From Candidatus Brevundimonas colombiensis (lineage in GTDB: Bacteria > Pseudomonadota > Alphaproteobacteria > Caulobacterales > Caulobacteraceae), in NCBI GenBank assembly GCA_029202665.1, contig CP119326.1, forward strand, positions 1,364,001 through 1,428,000: a DNA stretch of 64,000 nucleotides, written 5' to 3'. Positions 8,613-16,619 of this stretch are shown one piece after another. Under the pieces are notes generated by a model. It was not told where the DNA came from, did not search any database, and saw nothing but the letters and a program-made list of their open reading frames with translations. Position 1 is the first letter of the stretch, and every line of letters begins with the position of its first letter. The position numbers and the translations under genes are program-made.

Positions 8613-9523
8613 GCGTCCCTCCAGCTCGCGGCCGCGCCTGAGGCCAAAACCCGCATGGCGGCGAATCTCGCGGCCAGAACCGCAACCGTAGCCGCCAGCA
8701 GCGGGCATGGCGAGAGCAGCACAAGGTCGCCCCACGCCACCGGCAGGGCCGCCGTCAGCCCGCCCGATCCGCCCAGCAGCCGCATCAAGGCGACCAGGAT
8801 CGCCGCCAGCCCCGCACCGATCGCGCCGGCGCCCGCCGCCAGAAGGCCGAACCGGCGCTGGAACAGGCCGGCGATCAGACCGTCCGTCGCGCCGTTCAGG
8901 CTCAGGGTCTCGATCACGCCCTGCCCGGCGGCCAGGCCCGCGCGGGTGGCGTAGGCAATGGCGGCGGCGGCGGCCAGGGCTGTCGCCAGGAAGGCCGCCC
9001 CGGCCAGGGCGGTGATCAGATTGGCCGAACGTTCGACCTCGCCGCGCCACAGACTGTGGTCGTCGACCGTGGCGTCCAGCCCCGCCTCGGCGAGCGCCCG
9101 GCTCAGGGTCACGGCGCTGGCGGGCGCCTGCGGGTCCAGCCGCACCGTGACCAGATGGGGCAGGGGCAGGTCGGGCAGGACCGCGTCGCCCAGCCAAGGC
9201 CGCAGCAGATCCTCGGCCGCCTTGCGGTCCAGGGCGGCGGCCTCCTCGACCCCCGCGACGCCCGACAGGGTCTCGGCCGCGCGGGCGGCGGCGGTGTCGC
9301 CGGTCTCGCCGACGCGGGGGCGCACCTGCACGGTGGCCTCGGCGCCCAGCTGCCGCGCCCAGCCGTGGGCGGCGCGGTCGGCGGCGGAGGCGGCCACGGC
9401 GGCGAGACAGGCCAGGAAGCACAGCACGGCGATCACCGTCATCAGCCACGGCTCTCCGGCGGCGGCGGGCGGCAACAGGCCGGCGCGGCGGCTGGACAGG
9501 CTGAAATCGGACAGGCGGATCAT
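8609..9523 (-). CDS. ftsX: Cell-division permease-like protein FtsX
   Basis: A 304-residue integral membrane protein with four predicted helices: one near residues 28-48 and three between about residues 170 and 295. A periplasmic domain lies between helices 1 and 2, as in FtsX. With FtsE it forms the ABC-type complex that activates periplasmic amidases at the septum. It follows ftsE with an ATGA overlap (9520-9523), the usual ftsEX arrangement. The sequence is very alanine-rich, so the FtsX call depends on topology and on the ftsE neighbour. Confidence 0.88.
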   Translation of the reverse strand: MIRLSDFSLSSRRAGLLPPAAAGEPWLMTVIAVLCFLACLAAVAASAADRAAHGWARQLGAEATVQVRPRVGETGDTAAARAAETLSGVAGVEEAAALDRKAAEDLLRPWLGDAVLPDLPLPHLVTVRLDPQAPASAVTLSRALAEAGLDATVDDHSLWRGEVERSANLITALAGAAFLATALAAAAAIAYATRAGLAAGQGVIETLSLNGATDGLIAGLFQRRFGLLAAGAGAIGAGLAAILVALMRLLGGSGGLTAALPVAWGDLVLLSPCPLLAATVAVLAARFAAMRVLASGAAASWRDA

Positions 9524-10212
9524 GCGGCGGCCCGCCCCGGCTCATGCAACTGCCCGCCCTCCAGCCTCAGGACGCGCGCGCCGGAGCGTTCGGCCAGCCC
9601 CTGGTCGTGACTGGCGATCAGGACGGTGGCGCCCAGTTTGTTCAGCGACTGAAACAGGCGCAGCAGCTTGTCGGCCATCACCGCATCGACGCTGCCGGTC
9701 GGTTCGTCGGCCAGGATCAGGCCGGGCCGGGCGATCACGGCGCGCGCGATGGCCAGCCGCTGCTTCTCGCCGCCGGACAGGGCCGGGGGGCGGGCGTCCA
9801 TGCGCCGGCCCAGCCCCACCCATTTCAGCATCTCCTCCACATCGGCGGCGTAATCGGCCTCGGCGCCTCCCGCCAGCCGCAGCGGCAGGGCGGCGTTGTC
9901 GAAGGCCGACAGATGGTCCAGCAGACGAAAATCCTGGAACACCACCCCCATGCGCCGACGAAAGGCGGGGATGTCGCGCCGATCGATATGGGTGACATCG
10001 GCGCCGAACAGGCGAAGGCTTCCCTTCAGCGGACGGTCCGCCAGGGTCAGCAGGCGCAGCAGCGAGGACTTGCCAGCCCCCGACGGGCCGGTAAGAAAGT
10101 GGAAAGAGCCGCGCGGCAGAATGAGGTTAACGTCCCGCAGCACGTCGGGCGCGCCCGCATAGCCGAAGCCGACGCCCGACAGGCGCACGGTCTCGGTCAT
10201 GGTCTCGGTCAT
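9520..10212 (-). CDS. ftsE: Cell-division ATP-binding protein FtsE
   Basis: An ABC ATPase of about 230 residues. It has Walker A (GPSGAGKSS), a Q-loop (VFQDFRLLDHLSAFDN), the signature LSGGEKQRLAIARA, Walker B (LILADEPTGSVD) and a switch histidine (IASHDQ). It powers FtsX at the divisome. Three in-frame ATGs exist at 10236, 10212 and 10200. I chose 10212 because residues before it resemble no FtsE N-terminus, but 10200 is also possible. It is first in a minus-strand operon with ftsX, ydcF and plsC, and is divergent from the gene at 10311. Confidence 0.93.
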   Translation of the reverse strand: MTETMTETVRLSGVGFGYAGAPDVLRDVNLILPRGSFHFLTGPSGAGKSSLLRLLTLADRPLKGSLRLFGADVTHIDRRDIPAFRRRMGVVFQDFRLLDHLSAFDNAALPLRLAGGAEADYAADVEEMLKWVGLGRRMDARPPALSGGEKQRLAIARAVIARPGLILADEPTGSVDAVMADKLLRLFQSLNKLGATVLIASHDQGLAERSGARVLRLEGGQLHEPGRAAA

Positions 10213-10310
10213 GAGGGCGGGTTCGGCGGACGGCATGCGATGACGGGTTCAGGAACAGGGGCGCGACGTCGCGCCTTATGGGAGGGGGCGACAGCCTCGC
10301 AGTCAGCCAC

Positions 10311-11255
10311 ATGATACTGACCTGCCCGGCCTGCGCCACCAGCTATTTCATTCGCGACGACGCCGTGGGCCCGGAAGGGCGCAAGGTGCGCTGCCAGTCC
10401 TGCGGCGAGGTGTGGCGCGCGACCCCCGACGAACCGCTGGAACTGACCCTGACGCCCGAGCCGGCGGCCGCTGCGTCTGTGGCCCCCGCCATATCCCCCG
10501 AGCCGGAGCCCGAGGCCGCCAGCCTGGCCGAGACCCCGGCGCCGGAGCTGCCCCGCGCCTTTCGCGCCCGCGCCGAACGCCAGAAGAAGCTGCGGCGGGC
10601 CGCCGCCCACGGCGTGGTCTGGGCCGGACTGGCGGCGATCTTCATCGGCCTGATCGCGGCCGCCTTCGTGTTCCGGGTCCAGATCGTTCAGGCCTTCCCC
10701 CGCGCGGCCTCCGCCTATGCGATGATCGGCGCCCCGGTGAACCTGGTGGGTCTGGACTTCGAGGCCCTGACCGCCAAGTCCGCCCCGAACCGGACGGGCA
10801 TGGTCCTGGTTTCCGGCGCGGTGCGGAATGTGCGCGACGTCGAGATCGTGGCCCCCCCGATCCGCGTCGCCCTGCTGGATGCGCAAGGGGCCGAGGTCGG
10901 CTCAAAGATCGTCAAGATCGACGGACCGCCCGTCCTGCCCGGCAAGGTGCAGGGGTTCGCCGCCCTGATCCCCGATCCCGGCGGACACGGCGCGGGCATC
11001 GGCGTGGATTTCGCGCCCCCGCCGCCTGCCCCCGCCCCGGCCCAGCCCCACACGACGACCCAGCCCCCGGCGTCCCAGCCGGCGGCTTCGCCCGCGCCAT
11101 CCTCGGCCTCGCACGGCCTGCGTTCGGCGACCGCGCCCGGCGCCGATGCGCCGCACGCCGCGCCGGTCGAGGCGCGTCCGGCCGGCGCGGCCGCGGACAC
11201 GCCGGCGGTGGACAAGCCCCATGGCCAGGCGGTATCGGCCTCGCATCATGGCTGA
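10311..11255 (+). CDS. MJ0042-type zinc-ribbon membrane protein (DUF3426-like)
   Basis: A 314-residue protein beginning with an MJ0042 zinc ribbon (CPAC...CQSC within the first 32 residues). It continues with a Pro/Glu-rich linker, one membrane helix near residues 105-130 (VWAGLAAIFIGLIAAAFVF), and a beta domain containing SGAVRNVRDVEIVAPPIRV as in DUF3426. It ends in a long Pro/Ala/Ser-rich disordered tail. Such proteins sit beside ftsEX in several alphaproteobacteria, suggesting an envelope or division link, though the role is unknown. It overlaps the following gene by 8 bp. Confidence 0.8.
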   Translation: MILTCPACATSYFIRDDAVGPEGRKVRCQSCGEVWRATPDEPLELTLTPEPAAAASVAPAISPEPEPEAASLAETPAPELPRAFRARAERQKKLRRAAAHGVVWAGLAAIFIGLIAAAFVFRVQIVQAFPRAASAYAMIGAPVNLVGLDFEALTAKSAPNRTGMVLVSGAVRNVRDVEIVAPPIRVALLDAQGAEVGSKIVKIDGPPVLPGKVQGFAALIPDPGGHGAGIGVDFAPPPPAPAPAQPHTTTQPPASQPAASPAPSSASHGLRSATAPGADAPHAAPVEARPAGAAADTPAVDKPHGQAVSASHHG

Positions 11256-11781
11256 TCCCTCCCCGACGCCGACCGTCCTTTTGCCCGAGGCCGATGTCGC
11301 CCGCATCGTCGCCGAACTGGCAGCGCGAATCGCACCCGTGATCGACGACGAGACGGTTGCGGCCGTCCTTTTGACCGGCGGCCTGTGGTTCGCCGCCGAC
11401 CTGACCCGCGCCCTGGCCCGCGTCGGCCGCAACGTCCGCTTCGACGCCCTGTGGCTGGCTTCCTACGGCGACGAACAGACCAGCCGGGGCCGGATCGACA
11501 TCTATGCCCCGTTCCAGCGTCCCATCGCGGGGCGGCGCGTCCTTATACTGGACGACGTGTTCGACACCGGCCTGTCCCTGGCCGAGGCCGTCCGTATCGC
11601 CAGGCAGGCCGGGGCGTCCGAGGTTTTGACCTGCGTCTTCGCCCGCAAGCCCTGGCCCAGGCCTCGCGCGCCCGAACCCGACTTCGTCGGCTGGGAGGCC
11701 CCGAACCGCTTCCTGGTCGGCTACGGCCTGGACCACGCGGGCGCCCTGCGCGGCCTGCCCGACATCTGCGCCCTGGACTGA
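11248..11781 (+). CDS. Purine-type phosphoribosyltransferase (hypoxanthine phosphoribosyltransferase-like)
   Basis: A 177-residue type I phosphoribosyltransferase. The PRPP loop reads VLILDDVFDTGLSLAEA (about residue 93), preceded by the pyrophosphate loop region LLTGGLWFAADL. The C-terminal VGYGLD resembles the VGYGLDY-like segment of hypoxanthine-guanine phosphoribosyltransferases, so purine salvage is the likely role; the exact base is not proven. The ATG at 11248 lies inside the end of the preceding gene, indicating coupling. Confidence 0.83.
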   Translation: MADPSPTPTVLLPEADVARIVAELAARIAPVIDDETVAAVLLTGGLWFAADLTRALARVGRNVRFDALWLASYGDEQTSRGRIDIYAPFQRPIAGRRVLILDDVFDTGLSLAEAVRIARQAGASEVLTCVFARKPWPRPRAPEPDFVGWEAPNRFLVGYGLDHAGALRGLPDICALD

Positions 11782-11844
11782 GCACGGGCTGGCGCACGGC
11801 GGGGGGATAATCCGGCCAGGGCTGAATTTCCGCCGGGTTCGGCG

Positions 11845-11872
11845 TTGACTCTCGGACGCCCTTCCGTATATG
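11845..11872 (+). promoter_or_regulatory. Sigma-70-type promoter of rplU-rpmA
   Basis: TTGACT (11845-11850) and TATATG (11867-11872) are separated by 16 bp, close to the housekeeping consensus, about 70 bp before the rplU ATG. The leader that follows contains a G-rich stretch and a run of seven T at about 11914-11920, which could hold an attenuator-like structure. Confidence 0.65.
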
Positions 11873-11943
11873 TCGCCGCTCTTCGCCGCCGGGGGTATCT
11901 CCGGGGGGCGTATCTTTTTTTGCGTTTGCGCTGAGGCTTCAAC

Positions 11944-12453
11944 ATGTACGCGGTGATCAAGACCGGCGGCAAGCAGTACCGGGTCCAACCGGGCGACACC
12001 ATCGTCGTCGAAAAGCTCGACGGCGACGCCGGCGCGGAGCTGAAGTTCGACAGCGTCCTGATGCTGGGCGGCGACAAGGGCGTGACCCTGGGCGCCCCGC
12101 TGATCGACGGCGCCTTCGTCGGCGCGACCCTGGTCGAAACCCGCAAGGGCGAGAAGATCAAGATCTTCAAGAAGACCCGCCGTCAGGGCTATCGCCGCAC
12201 CAACGGCCACCGTCAGATGGAATCGGTCCTGCGCATCACCGGCATCGAAGGCGCCGGCGAGACCGCCAAGTGGGACGGCACGGTCGACCTGACCACCAAG
12301 GCCGAGATCAATCTGCGGGCCCGCAATCTGGCCGCCCGCGGCGCCGCCGAGCCGGTCGCTGCTGAGACCGAAGTCGAAGCCGCTCCCGCCAAGAAGGCGC
12401 CGGCCAAGAAGAAGGCTGCGCCCAAGGCTGAAGCCGCAGGCGACGAAGCTTAA
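11944..12453 (+). CDS. rplU: 50S ribosomal protein L21 with a long C-terminal tail
   Basis: The first 102 residues are a standard L21 (MYAVIKTGGKQYRVQPGD; KIFKKTRRQGYRRTNGHRQ). About 65 more residues form an Ala/Lys/Glu-rich tail (KKAPAKKKAAPKAE), seen in several alphaproteobacterial L21 proteins and probably disordered. It binds 23S rRNA in the large subunit and is followed by rpmA, the conserved order. Confidence 0.97.
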   Translation: MYAVIKTGGKQYRVQPGDTIVVEKLDGDAGAELKFDSVLMLGGDKGVTLGAPLIDGAFVGATLVETRKGEKIKIFKKTRRQGYRRTNGHRQMESVLRITGIEGAGETAKWDGTVDLTTKAEINLRARNLAARGAAEPVAAETEVEAAPAKKAPAKKKAAPKAEAAGDEA

Positions 12454-12544
12454 GAATTTCTGCGGCACCCGCAGCGGCGCCCAGGTGTTGGAACAAGAAC
12501 TGCGCTGAGCCCCGTGGGCCCGGCCATAGGAACGGAGCGATCAA

Positions 12545-12832
12545 ATGGCTCACAAGAAATCCGGTGGTTCGTCGCGTAACGGTCGCGACTCCCAGTCCAA
12601 GCGCCTCGGCGTGAAGAAGTTCGGCGGCGAGCGCGTGCTGGCCGGCAACATCATCGTGCGTCAGCGCGGCACCACCTTCCATCCGGGTGACAACATCGGC
12701 ATGGGCCGCGACCACACCCTGTTCGCCCTGACCCAGGGCGCGGTGAAGTTCACCACCAAACGTGGCGGCCGTTGTTACGTATCGATTCTCGCGGCGAATG
12801 ACGACGCCGCACAGGCGCTCGCCGCCGAGTAA
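12545..12832 (+). CDS. rpmA: 50S ribosomal protein L27
   Basis: A 95-residue L27 starting MAHKKSGGSSRNGRDS, with the conserved GGERVLAGNIIVRQRGT. The flexible N-terminus reaches the peptidyl-transferase centre. It begins directly with the mature sequence, without the cleavable extension found in Firmicutes. A GGAACGGAG ribosome-binding region precedes the ATG. It is in an operon with rplU. Confidence 0.98.
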   Translation: MAHKKSGGSSRNGRDSQSKRLGVKKFGGERVLAGNIIVRQRGTTFHPGDNIGMGRDHTLFALTQGAVKFTTKRGGRCYVSILAANDDAAQALAAE

Positions 12833-12900
12833 CGCAGTCTGGAATTGACCGGATCGCGTTGCTCACAAAGCAGCCGATCCGGACCAGGGAAAATATTCCG

Positions 12901-12935
12901 CGGGGAGTCTGGATCACCAGGCTCCCCGTTTGCGT
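12901..12935 (+). terminator. Rho-independent terminator of rplU-rpmA
   Basis: A 12-bp stem (12901-12912 pairing with 12917-12928, one G-U pair) closes a 4-nt loop (ATCA) and is followed by TTTGCGTT. It lies about 70 bp after rpmA and before the acetyltransferase gene. Confidence 0.75.
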
Positions 12936-12998
12936 TCCCCGCCTCGAAGACCGTCCGAGCCCTTCAAGGAGATGGTCGATAGAATCGAGGCGATCGCC

Positions 12999-13532
12999 AT
13001 GTGCGTCATTGAAACCTCCCCCGTCGTCGAGACGCGGCGTCTGATGCTGCGCGCGCCAGCGCCCCAGGACGCGCCGCGCATCGCCGCCCTGGCGAACGAC
13101 CTGGACATCGCGCGCATGACCAAGCGGATGCCGCACCCGTTTCAGGTTCGCGACGCCGACGACTTCGTGCTGCAGGTCGCGTCCCAGGACCCGGCGCGGG
13201 CCAACACCTTTGTCATCGACCACGAGGACGTCGGCCCCATCGGCGTGATCGGCCTGTTCGAGGGCGAGGATCGGGCGCCCGAGGTCGGCTACTGGATCGG
13301 GCGGGAGTATTGGGGTCGGGGCTTCGCCACCGAAGCGCTGGACGCCGCCCTGGTCTGGGCCAGCCGCAAGTGGAAGCGCCGGGCGCTGGTCGCCGGCCAC
13401 TTCGCCGACAACCCCGCCTCGGGCCGGGTGCTGGAGAAGGCCGGCTTCCTCTACACCGGCGAAACGCGCCGCGCCTGGAGCCGGGCGCGGGCGGCCGAGG
13501 CGGATACGCGGATGATGGTCTGGCTGGCCTGA
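12999..13532 (+). CDS. GNAT-family N-acetyltransferase (RimJ/RimL-like)
   Basis: A 177-residue GNAT protein. It has the N-terminal signature ETRRLMLRAPAPQDA and the acetyl-CoA motif GYWIGREYWGRGFATEAL, followed by NPASGRVLEKAGF, as in RimJ/RimL-like enzymes. Substrate unknown. The ATG at 12999 is preferred because GAGG lies 9 nt before it. The in-frame ATG at 12972 has AAGGAG directly against it, which is too close. Confidence 0.85.
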   Translation: MCVIETSPVVETRRLMLRAPAPQDAPRIAALANDLDIARMTKRMPHPFQVRDADDFVLQVASQDPARANTFVIDHEDVGPIGVIGLFEGEDRAPEVGYWIGREYWGRGFATEALDAALVWASRKWKRRALVAGHFADNPASGRVLEKAGFLYTGETRRAWSRARAAEADTRMMVWLA

Positions 13533-13557
13533 CGCGACCGCCCCGCCTGGGCCGGCG

Positions 13558-13776
13558 TCAGCTGGCCAGGGCGGGGCCGTAGATGGCCGCCGCGGCGATC
13601 AGTCCGGCCGTCAGCATCGCGGCGGCCCCGGCGATGAAGGTGGTCACCGTCTTGGCGCGTCTGCGGCGCAGCCCGCCGGACTTGTATTTGCGGATGATGA
13701 CCGAGGGGCCGCGCGTAAAGGCCTCGGATCCGATGATATTGTGTTGGGACAAGAAACGCTCCCCCGACTGGCGCAT
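13558..13776 (-). CDS. Small membrane protein of unknown function
   Basis: A 72-residue protein. The first half is polar and basic (IIRKYKSGGLRRRRAK) and the last 28 residues form one hydrophobic helix (TTFIAGAAAMLTAGLIAAAA), giving a tail-anchored look. Residue use (Asn, Ile, Tyr, Phe) is more protein-like than the frames opposite it. No family recognised. It lies between convergent and same-strand small genes, so no operon role can be inferred. Confidence 0.5.
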   Translation of the reverse strand: MRQSGERFLSQHNIIGSEAFTRGPSVIIRKYKSGGLRRRRAKTVTTFIAGAAAMLTAGLIAAAAIYGPALAS

Positions 13777-13893
13777 AGAAGCCTGGATCAGTCCGCGGCG
13801 CTCGCGGCCAGAAGATGGCGACCCGCGTTACCGGGGTCGCATCTTCGTGACACGCGGTGCCGGCGCCACAGCCCGGACCTTGATCCGATGGCG

Positions 13894-14412
13894 CTAGAGG
13901 GTCAGCGAAACCACCCGTCCGGCCCGCGTCTGGACGTGGCGCATCAGGACGATGGGATCGCCGTCGGCCTTGACCGGCGCGATCACGAACCAGCCGCCAT
14001 CCGGCAGGCCGTCGAACTGGAAACGGCCGTCCCGGCACTGTTCTGAGCGGACATAGGACGAATAGTTGGCGTTGGCGTCCGCCACGGTGCGGGCGCGGAC
14101 CACGGCGGCCGGGATGGCGGCGCGCTCGGTCGAGCCGTACAGGGTGCGGAAGCGGGCGCGGGTGTAGGGGGTGTCGGGCGTCAGGCCGATGTTGCCGACG
14201 CAGGCGAAGGTCTTGCCGTCCTGGGCGAAGGCGATCTGGCCCTGGATGGCGTTGCGGCCGGGAACCTGAGACCAGGCGAAATCCGATTCGATGAAGGCGC
14301 CCGGCGCGGCGCGGCCGGGCAGGCCGCCGCCGACGGTGGGGGCGCAGGCGGCGAGCGCCGTCAGGGTCAGGCCAGCGATGGCGGTCGCGGCGAGGGTGAG
14401 GCGGCGGGACAT
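13894..14412 (-). CDS. Lipoprotein of unknown function
   Basis: A 172-residue protein with a lipoprotein signal peptide (lipobox LAAC, Cys near residue 23). The mature domain contains FACVGNIGLTPDTPYTRARF, one Cys pair candidate (FACVG and SEQCRDG) and FDGLPDGGWFVIAPV, a beta-rich pattern recalling carboxypeptidase-regulatory-like folds. Probably anchored in the outer membrane facing the periplasm. Divergent from ilvA. I do not recognise the family. Confidence 0.75.
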   Translation of the reverse strand: MSRRLTLAATAIAGLTLTALAACAPTVGGGLPGRAAPGAFIESDFAWSQVPGRNAIQGQIAFAQDGKTFACVGNIGLTPDTPYTRARFRTLYGSTERAAIPAAVVRARTVADANANYSSYVRSEQCRDGRFQFDGLPDGGWFVIAPVKADGDPIVLMRHVQTRAGRVVSLTL

Positions 14413-14589
14413 GGGCTTTTCCTCCGAAAGCAGACGGGCCGCGGGGGACGACCCGCGCCACTATCGCACGACCGCGGGGCCGACTTCCACGGTCAAGATC
14501 GCGCGGCTCTGGACCGGGGCGCGACAACGCGCGAAACAGGCCCCCGTGAACTCGCCCCCCTTCGAGGCGAACGCCTGGAAACCGCCCGT

Positions 14590-15792
14590 ATGACCGTCAC
14601 CTTCGCCGACATCGAAGCCGCCCGCGCCCGCATCGCCGGTTCTGTCGACCACACCCCGACCCGCCATTCCCGCCGGCTGTCGCAGCTGACCGGGGCCGAG
14701 GTCTGGGTCAAGTTCGACAATCTGCACTTCACCGGCAGCTTCAAGGAGCGCGGCGCCCTGAACCGGTTGCTGCTGCTGAGCCCGGACGAGCGCCGGCGCG
14801 GCGTGGTGGCGGCCAGCGCCGGCAACCACGCCCAGGCCCTGGCCTATCACGGCGGGCGGTTGGGCGTGCCGGTGACCATCGTCATGCCCGAGGGCACCCC
14901 CTTCGCCAAGATCAACGGCACCCGCCAGCACGGGGCGACGGTGGTGATCCACGGCCTGGACTTCACCGGCGCGACCGAGGAGGCCAAGCGGCTGGAGGCC
15001 CAGAACGGCTATGTCTTCGTCTCGGCCTTCGACGACGAGGGGATCGTGGCGGGCCAGGGCGTCTGCGCCATCGAGTTCCTGGAGGACGCGCCCGAGATCG
15101 AGGCCCTGATCGTGCCGATCGGCGGCGGGGGCCTGATCGCCGGCTGCGCCATCGCGGCCAAGGCGATGCGGCCGGACATCAAGGTCTATGGCGTCGAGGC
15201 GGCCCGCTATCCGTCCTTCACCGCCAAACGGGCGGGCCAGCCGCCGGTCTGCACCGGCCAGACCATCGCCGAGGGCATCGCCATCAAGGCGGTGGGCGAC
15301 ATCCCCTTCGGCCTGGCGGACCGGCTGATCGACGAGGTCTTCGTGGTGGACGAGGCCGATTTCGAACGCGGCGTCTCCTATATGGCGACGATGGAGAAGA
15401 CGGTGTGCGAGGGCGCCGGGGCCGGCGGTCTGGCGGCGTTGCTGCGCTATCCCGAGCGGTTCAAGGGGATGAAGGTCGGCATCGAGCTGACCGGCGGCAA
15501 TATCGACGCACGGATGCTGGCGGTGGTGCTGAACCGTGAGATGGTCCGTGAACGGAGATTGCTGGTCTATCGCATCCTGGGCGACGACCGGCCGGGGATG
15601 CTGTCGGCCATGGCGGCGGTGATCGGGGGGCTGGGCGGCAATATCATCGACGTAGTCCACAACCGTCTGGCCCTGGACGTTCCGGCCAAGGGCGCCGAGT
15701 TCGACATCATGGTCGAAACGCGCGATAGCGCCCACGCCGACGAGATCGGCGAGGCCTTGAAGGAACGCGGCTATGAACTTCGGATGGGGTAG
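14590..15792 (+). CDS. ilvA: Threonine dehydratase (threonine ammonia-lyase) with ACT domain
   Basis: A 400-residue PLP enzyme converting threonine to 2-oxobutanoate, the first step of isoleucine synthesis. The PLP lysine is in TGSFKERGA (about residue 55), the asparagine loop in SAGNHAQ, and the glycine-rich phosphate loop in PIGGGGLIAG. One C-terminal ACT domain (about residues 325-400, starting LLVYRILGDDRPGM) suggests allosteric control. It could be of the catabolic type, since it has one ACT rather than two ACT-like domains. Its end overlaps the FKBP gene by 20 bp. Confidence 0.93.
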   Translation: MTVTFADIEAARARIAGSVDHTPTRHSRRLSQLTGAEVWVKFDNLHFTGSFKERGALNRLLLLSPDERRRGVVAASAGNHAQALAYHGGRLGVPVTIVMPEGTPFAKINGTRQHGATVVIHGLDFTGATEEAKRLEAQNGYVFVSAFDDEGIVAGQGVCAIEFLEDAPEIEALIVPIGGGGLIAGCAIAAKAMRPDIKVYGVEAARYPSFTAKRAGQPPVCTGQTIAEGIAIKAVGDIPFGLADRLIDEVFVVDEADFERGVSYMATMEKTVCEGAGAGGLAALLRYPERFKGMKVGIELTGGNIDARMLAVVLNREMVRERRLLVYRILGDDRPGMLSAMAAVIGGLGGNIIDVVHNRLALDVPAKGAEFDIMVETRDSAHADEIGEALKERGYELRMG

Positions 15793-16288
15793 GGCGGCGC
15801 TGCTCGCTGCTGTGCTGCTGGCGGGCTGTGGCCAGGCCGCGCCGGTCGATCCGAACGTGGGCAAGGCCGAGGCGGCCGCCTTCATGGCCAGGAACGCCAA
15901 GGAAGAGGGTGTGGTCACGCTGCCCAGCGGGCTGCAATACAAGGTGGTGCAGGCGGGACCGGCGGGCGGCGTCAGCCCGGACCGCAACGATCTGGTCAAG
16001 GTCGATTACGAGGGCAAGCTGGTCGACAATACGGTGTTCGACAGCTCGTTCGCGCGCGGCGCCCCGGCGGTGTTCACGCCCGAGGAGGTGGTCAAGGGCT
16101 GGACCGAAGCCTTGCAGAAGATGCGGGTCGGCGACGAATGGCTGCTCTATGTGCCGCCCGAGCTGGGCTATGGCGAGCAGGGCAATCCCAAGATTCCGGC
16201 CAATTCGGTGCTGATCTTCCGGCTGAAGCTGCTGGACGTGGCCAAGGTGCCCGGCGGCGGATCGGGCGCCGGAATCGGCATGGGGTGA
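15773..16288 (+). CDS. FKBP-type peptidyl-prolyl isomerase lipoprotein
   Basis: A 171-residue protein with a lipoprotein signal (LLAGCG, Cys near residue 19). A Mip/FkpA-like segment (LPSGLQYKVVQAG) follows, then an FKBP domain (VDYEGKLVDNTVFDSSF; EALQKMRVGDEWLLYVPPELGYG; LIFRLKLLDV). It should catalyse proline isomerisation of envelope proteins in the periplasm. Translation is probably coupled to ilvA because its start lies inside the end of that gene. Confidence 0.92.
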   Translation: MNFGWGRAALLAAVLLAGCGQAAPVDPNVGKAEAAAFMARNAKEEGVVTLPSGLQYKVVQAGPAGGVSPDRNDLVKVDYEGKLVDNTVFDSSFARGAPAVFTPEEVVKGWTEALQKMRVGDEWLLYVPPELGYGEQGNPKIPANSVLIFRLKLLDVAKVPGGGSGAGIGMG

Positions 16289-16296
16289 CGGCCGCC

Positions 16297-16436
16297 GTCT
16301 CCTCCCCATTTGTGGGGAGGCGGCACGGAGCGATGCGGAGAGACGGAGGGGCGCTCATCGCATCGCAGGCGCCTGTGGGACTTGAACAGCCCCTCCACCG
16401 CTTCGCGGTCCCCCTCCCCACAAGTGGGGAGGAGAC
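16297..16436. repeat. Palindromic intergenic repeat, family A, copy 1
   Basis: About 140 bp bounded by inverted arms GTCTCCTCCCCA and TGGGGAGGAGAC, each arm itself forming a small hairpin around TCCCC/GGGGA. The interior contains GGAGAGACGGAGGGGC and AGCCCCTCCACC. The same plan recurs at 17759-17870 and, in reverse orientation, at 54041-54171. Confidence 0.85.
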
Positions 16437-16438
16437 GA

Positions 16439-16470
16439 AAAGTGCACTTTGAATTTTTAGAGTGCACTCT
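16439..16470. promoter_or_regulatory. Pair of 12-bp palindromes with GTGCAC core
   Basis: AAAGTGCACTTT (16439-16450) and AGAGTGCACTCT (16459-16470) are perfect palindromes whose centres are 20 bp apart, about two helical turns. They sit in the 331-bp gap between the convergent FKBP and queG genes. Apart from this and repeat A I see no gene there. Protein-binding function is inferred from symmetry only. Confidence 0.4.
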
Positions 16471-16619
16471 CGTGCAGATTTTTGCGAGCGGCTTGCAACT
16501 CTGTCGTTCGGCGAATGTCAAAGACCAGGCGAGCACTATAGACCGACGTGCAGGGCCGGTAGGGTAACGGTCGCTGGTCGTCGTCAAGGCATTGAAATCG
16601 CCAGGGTTCGTTACGGCGG

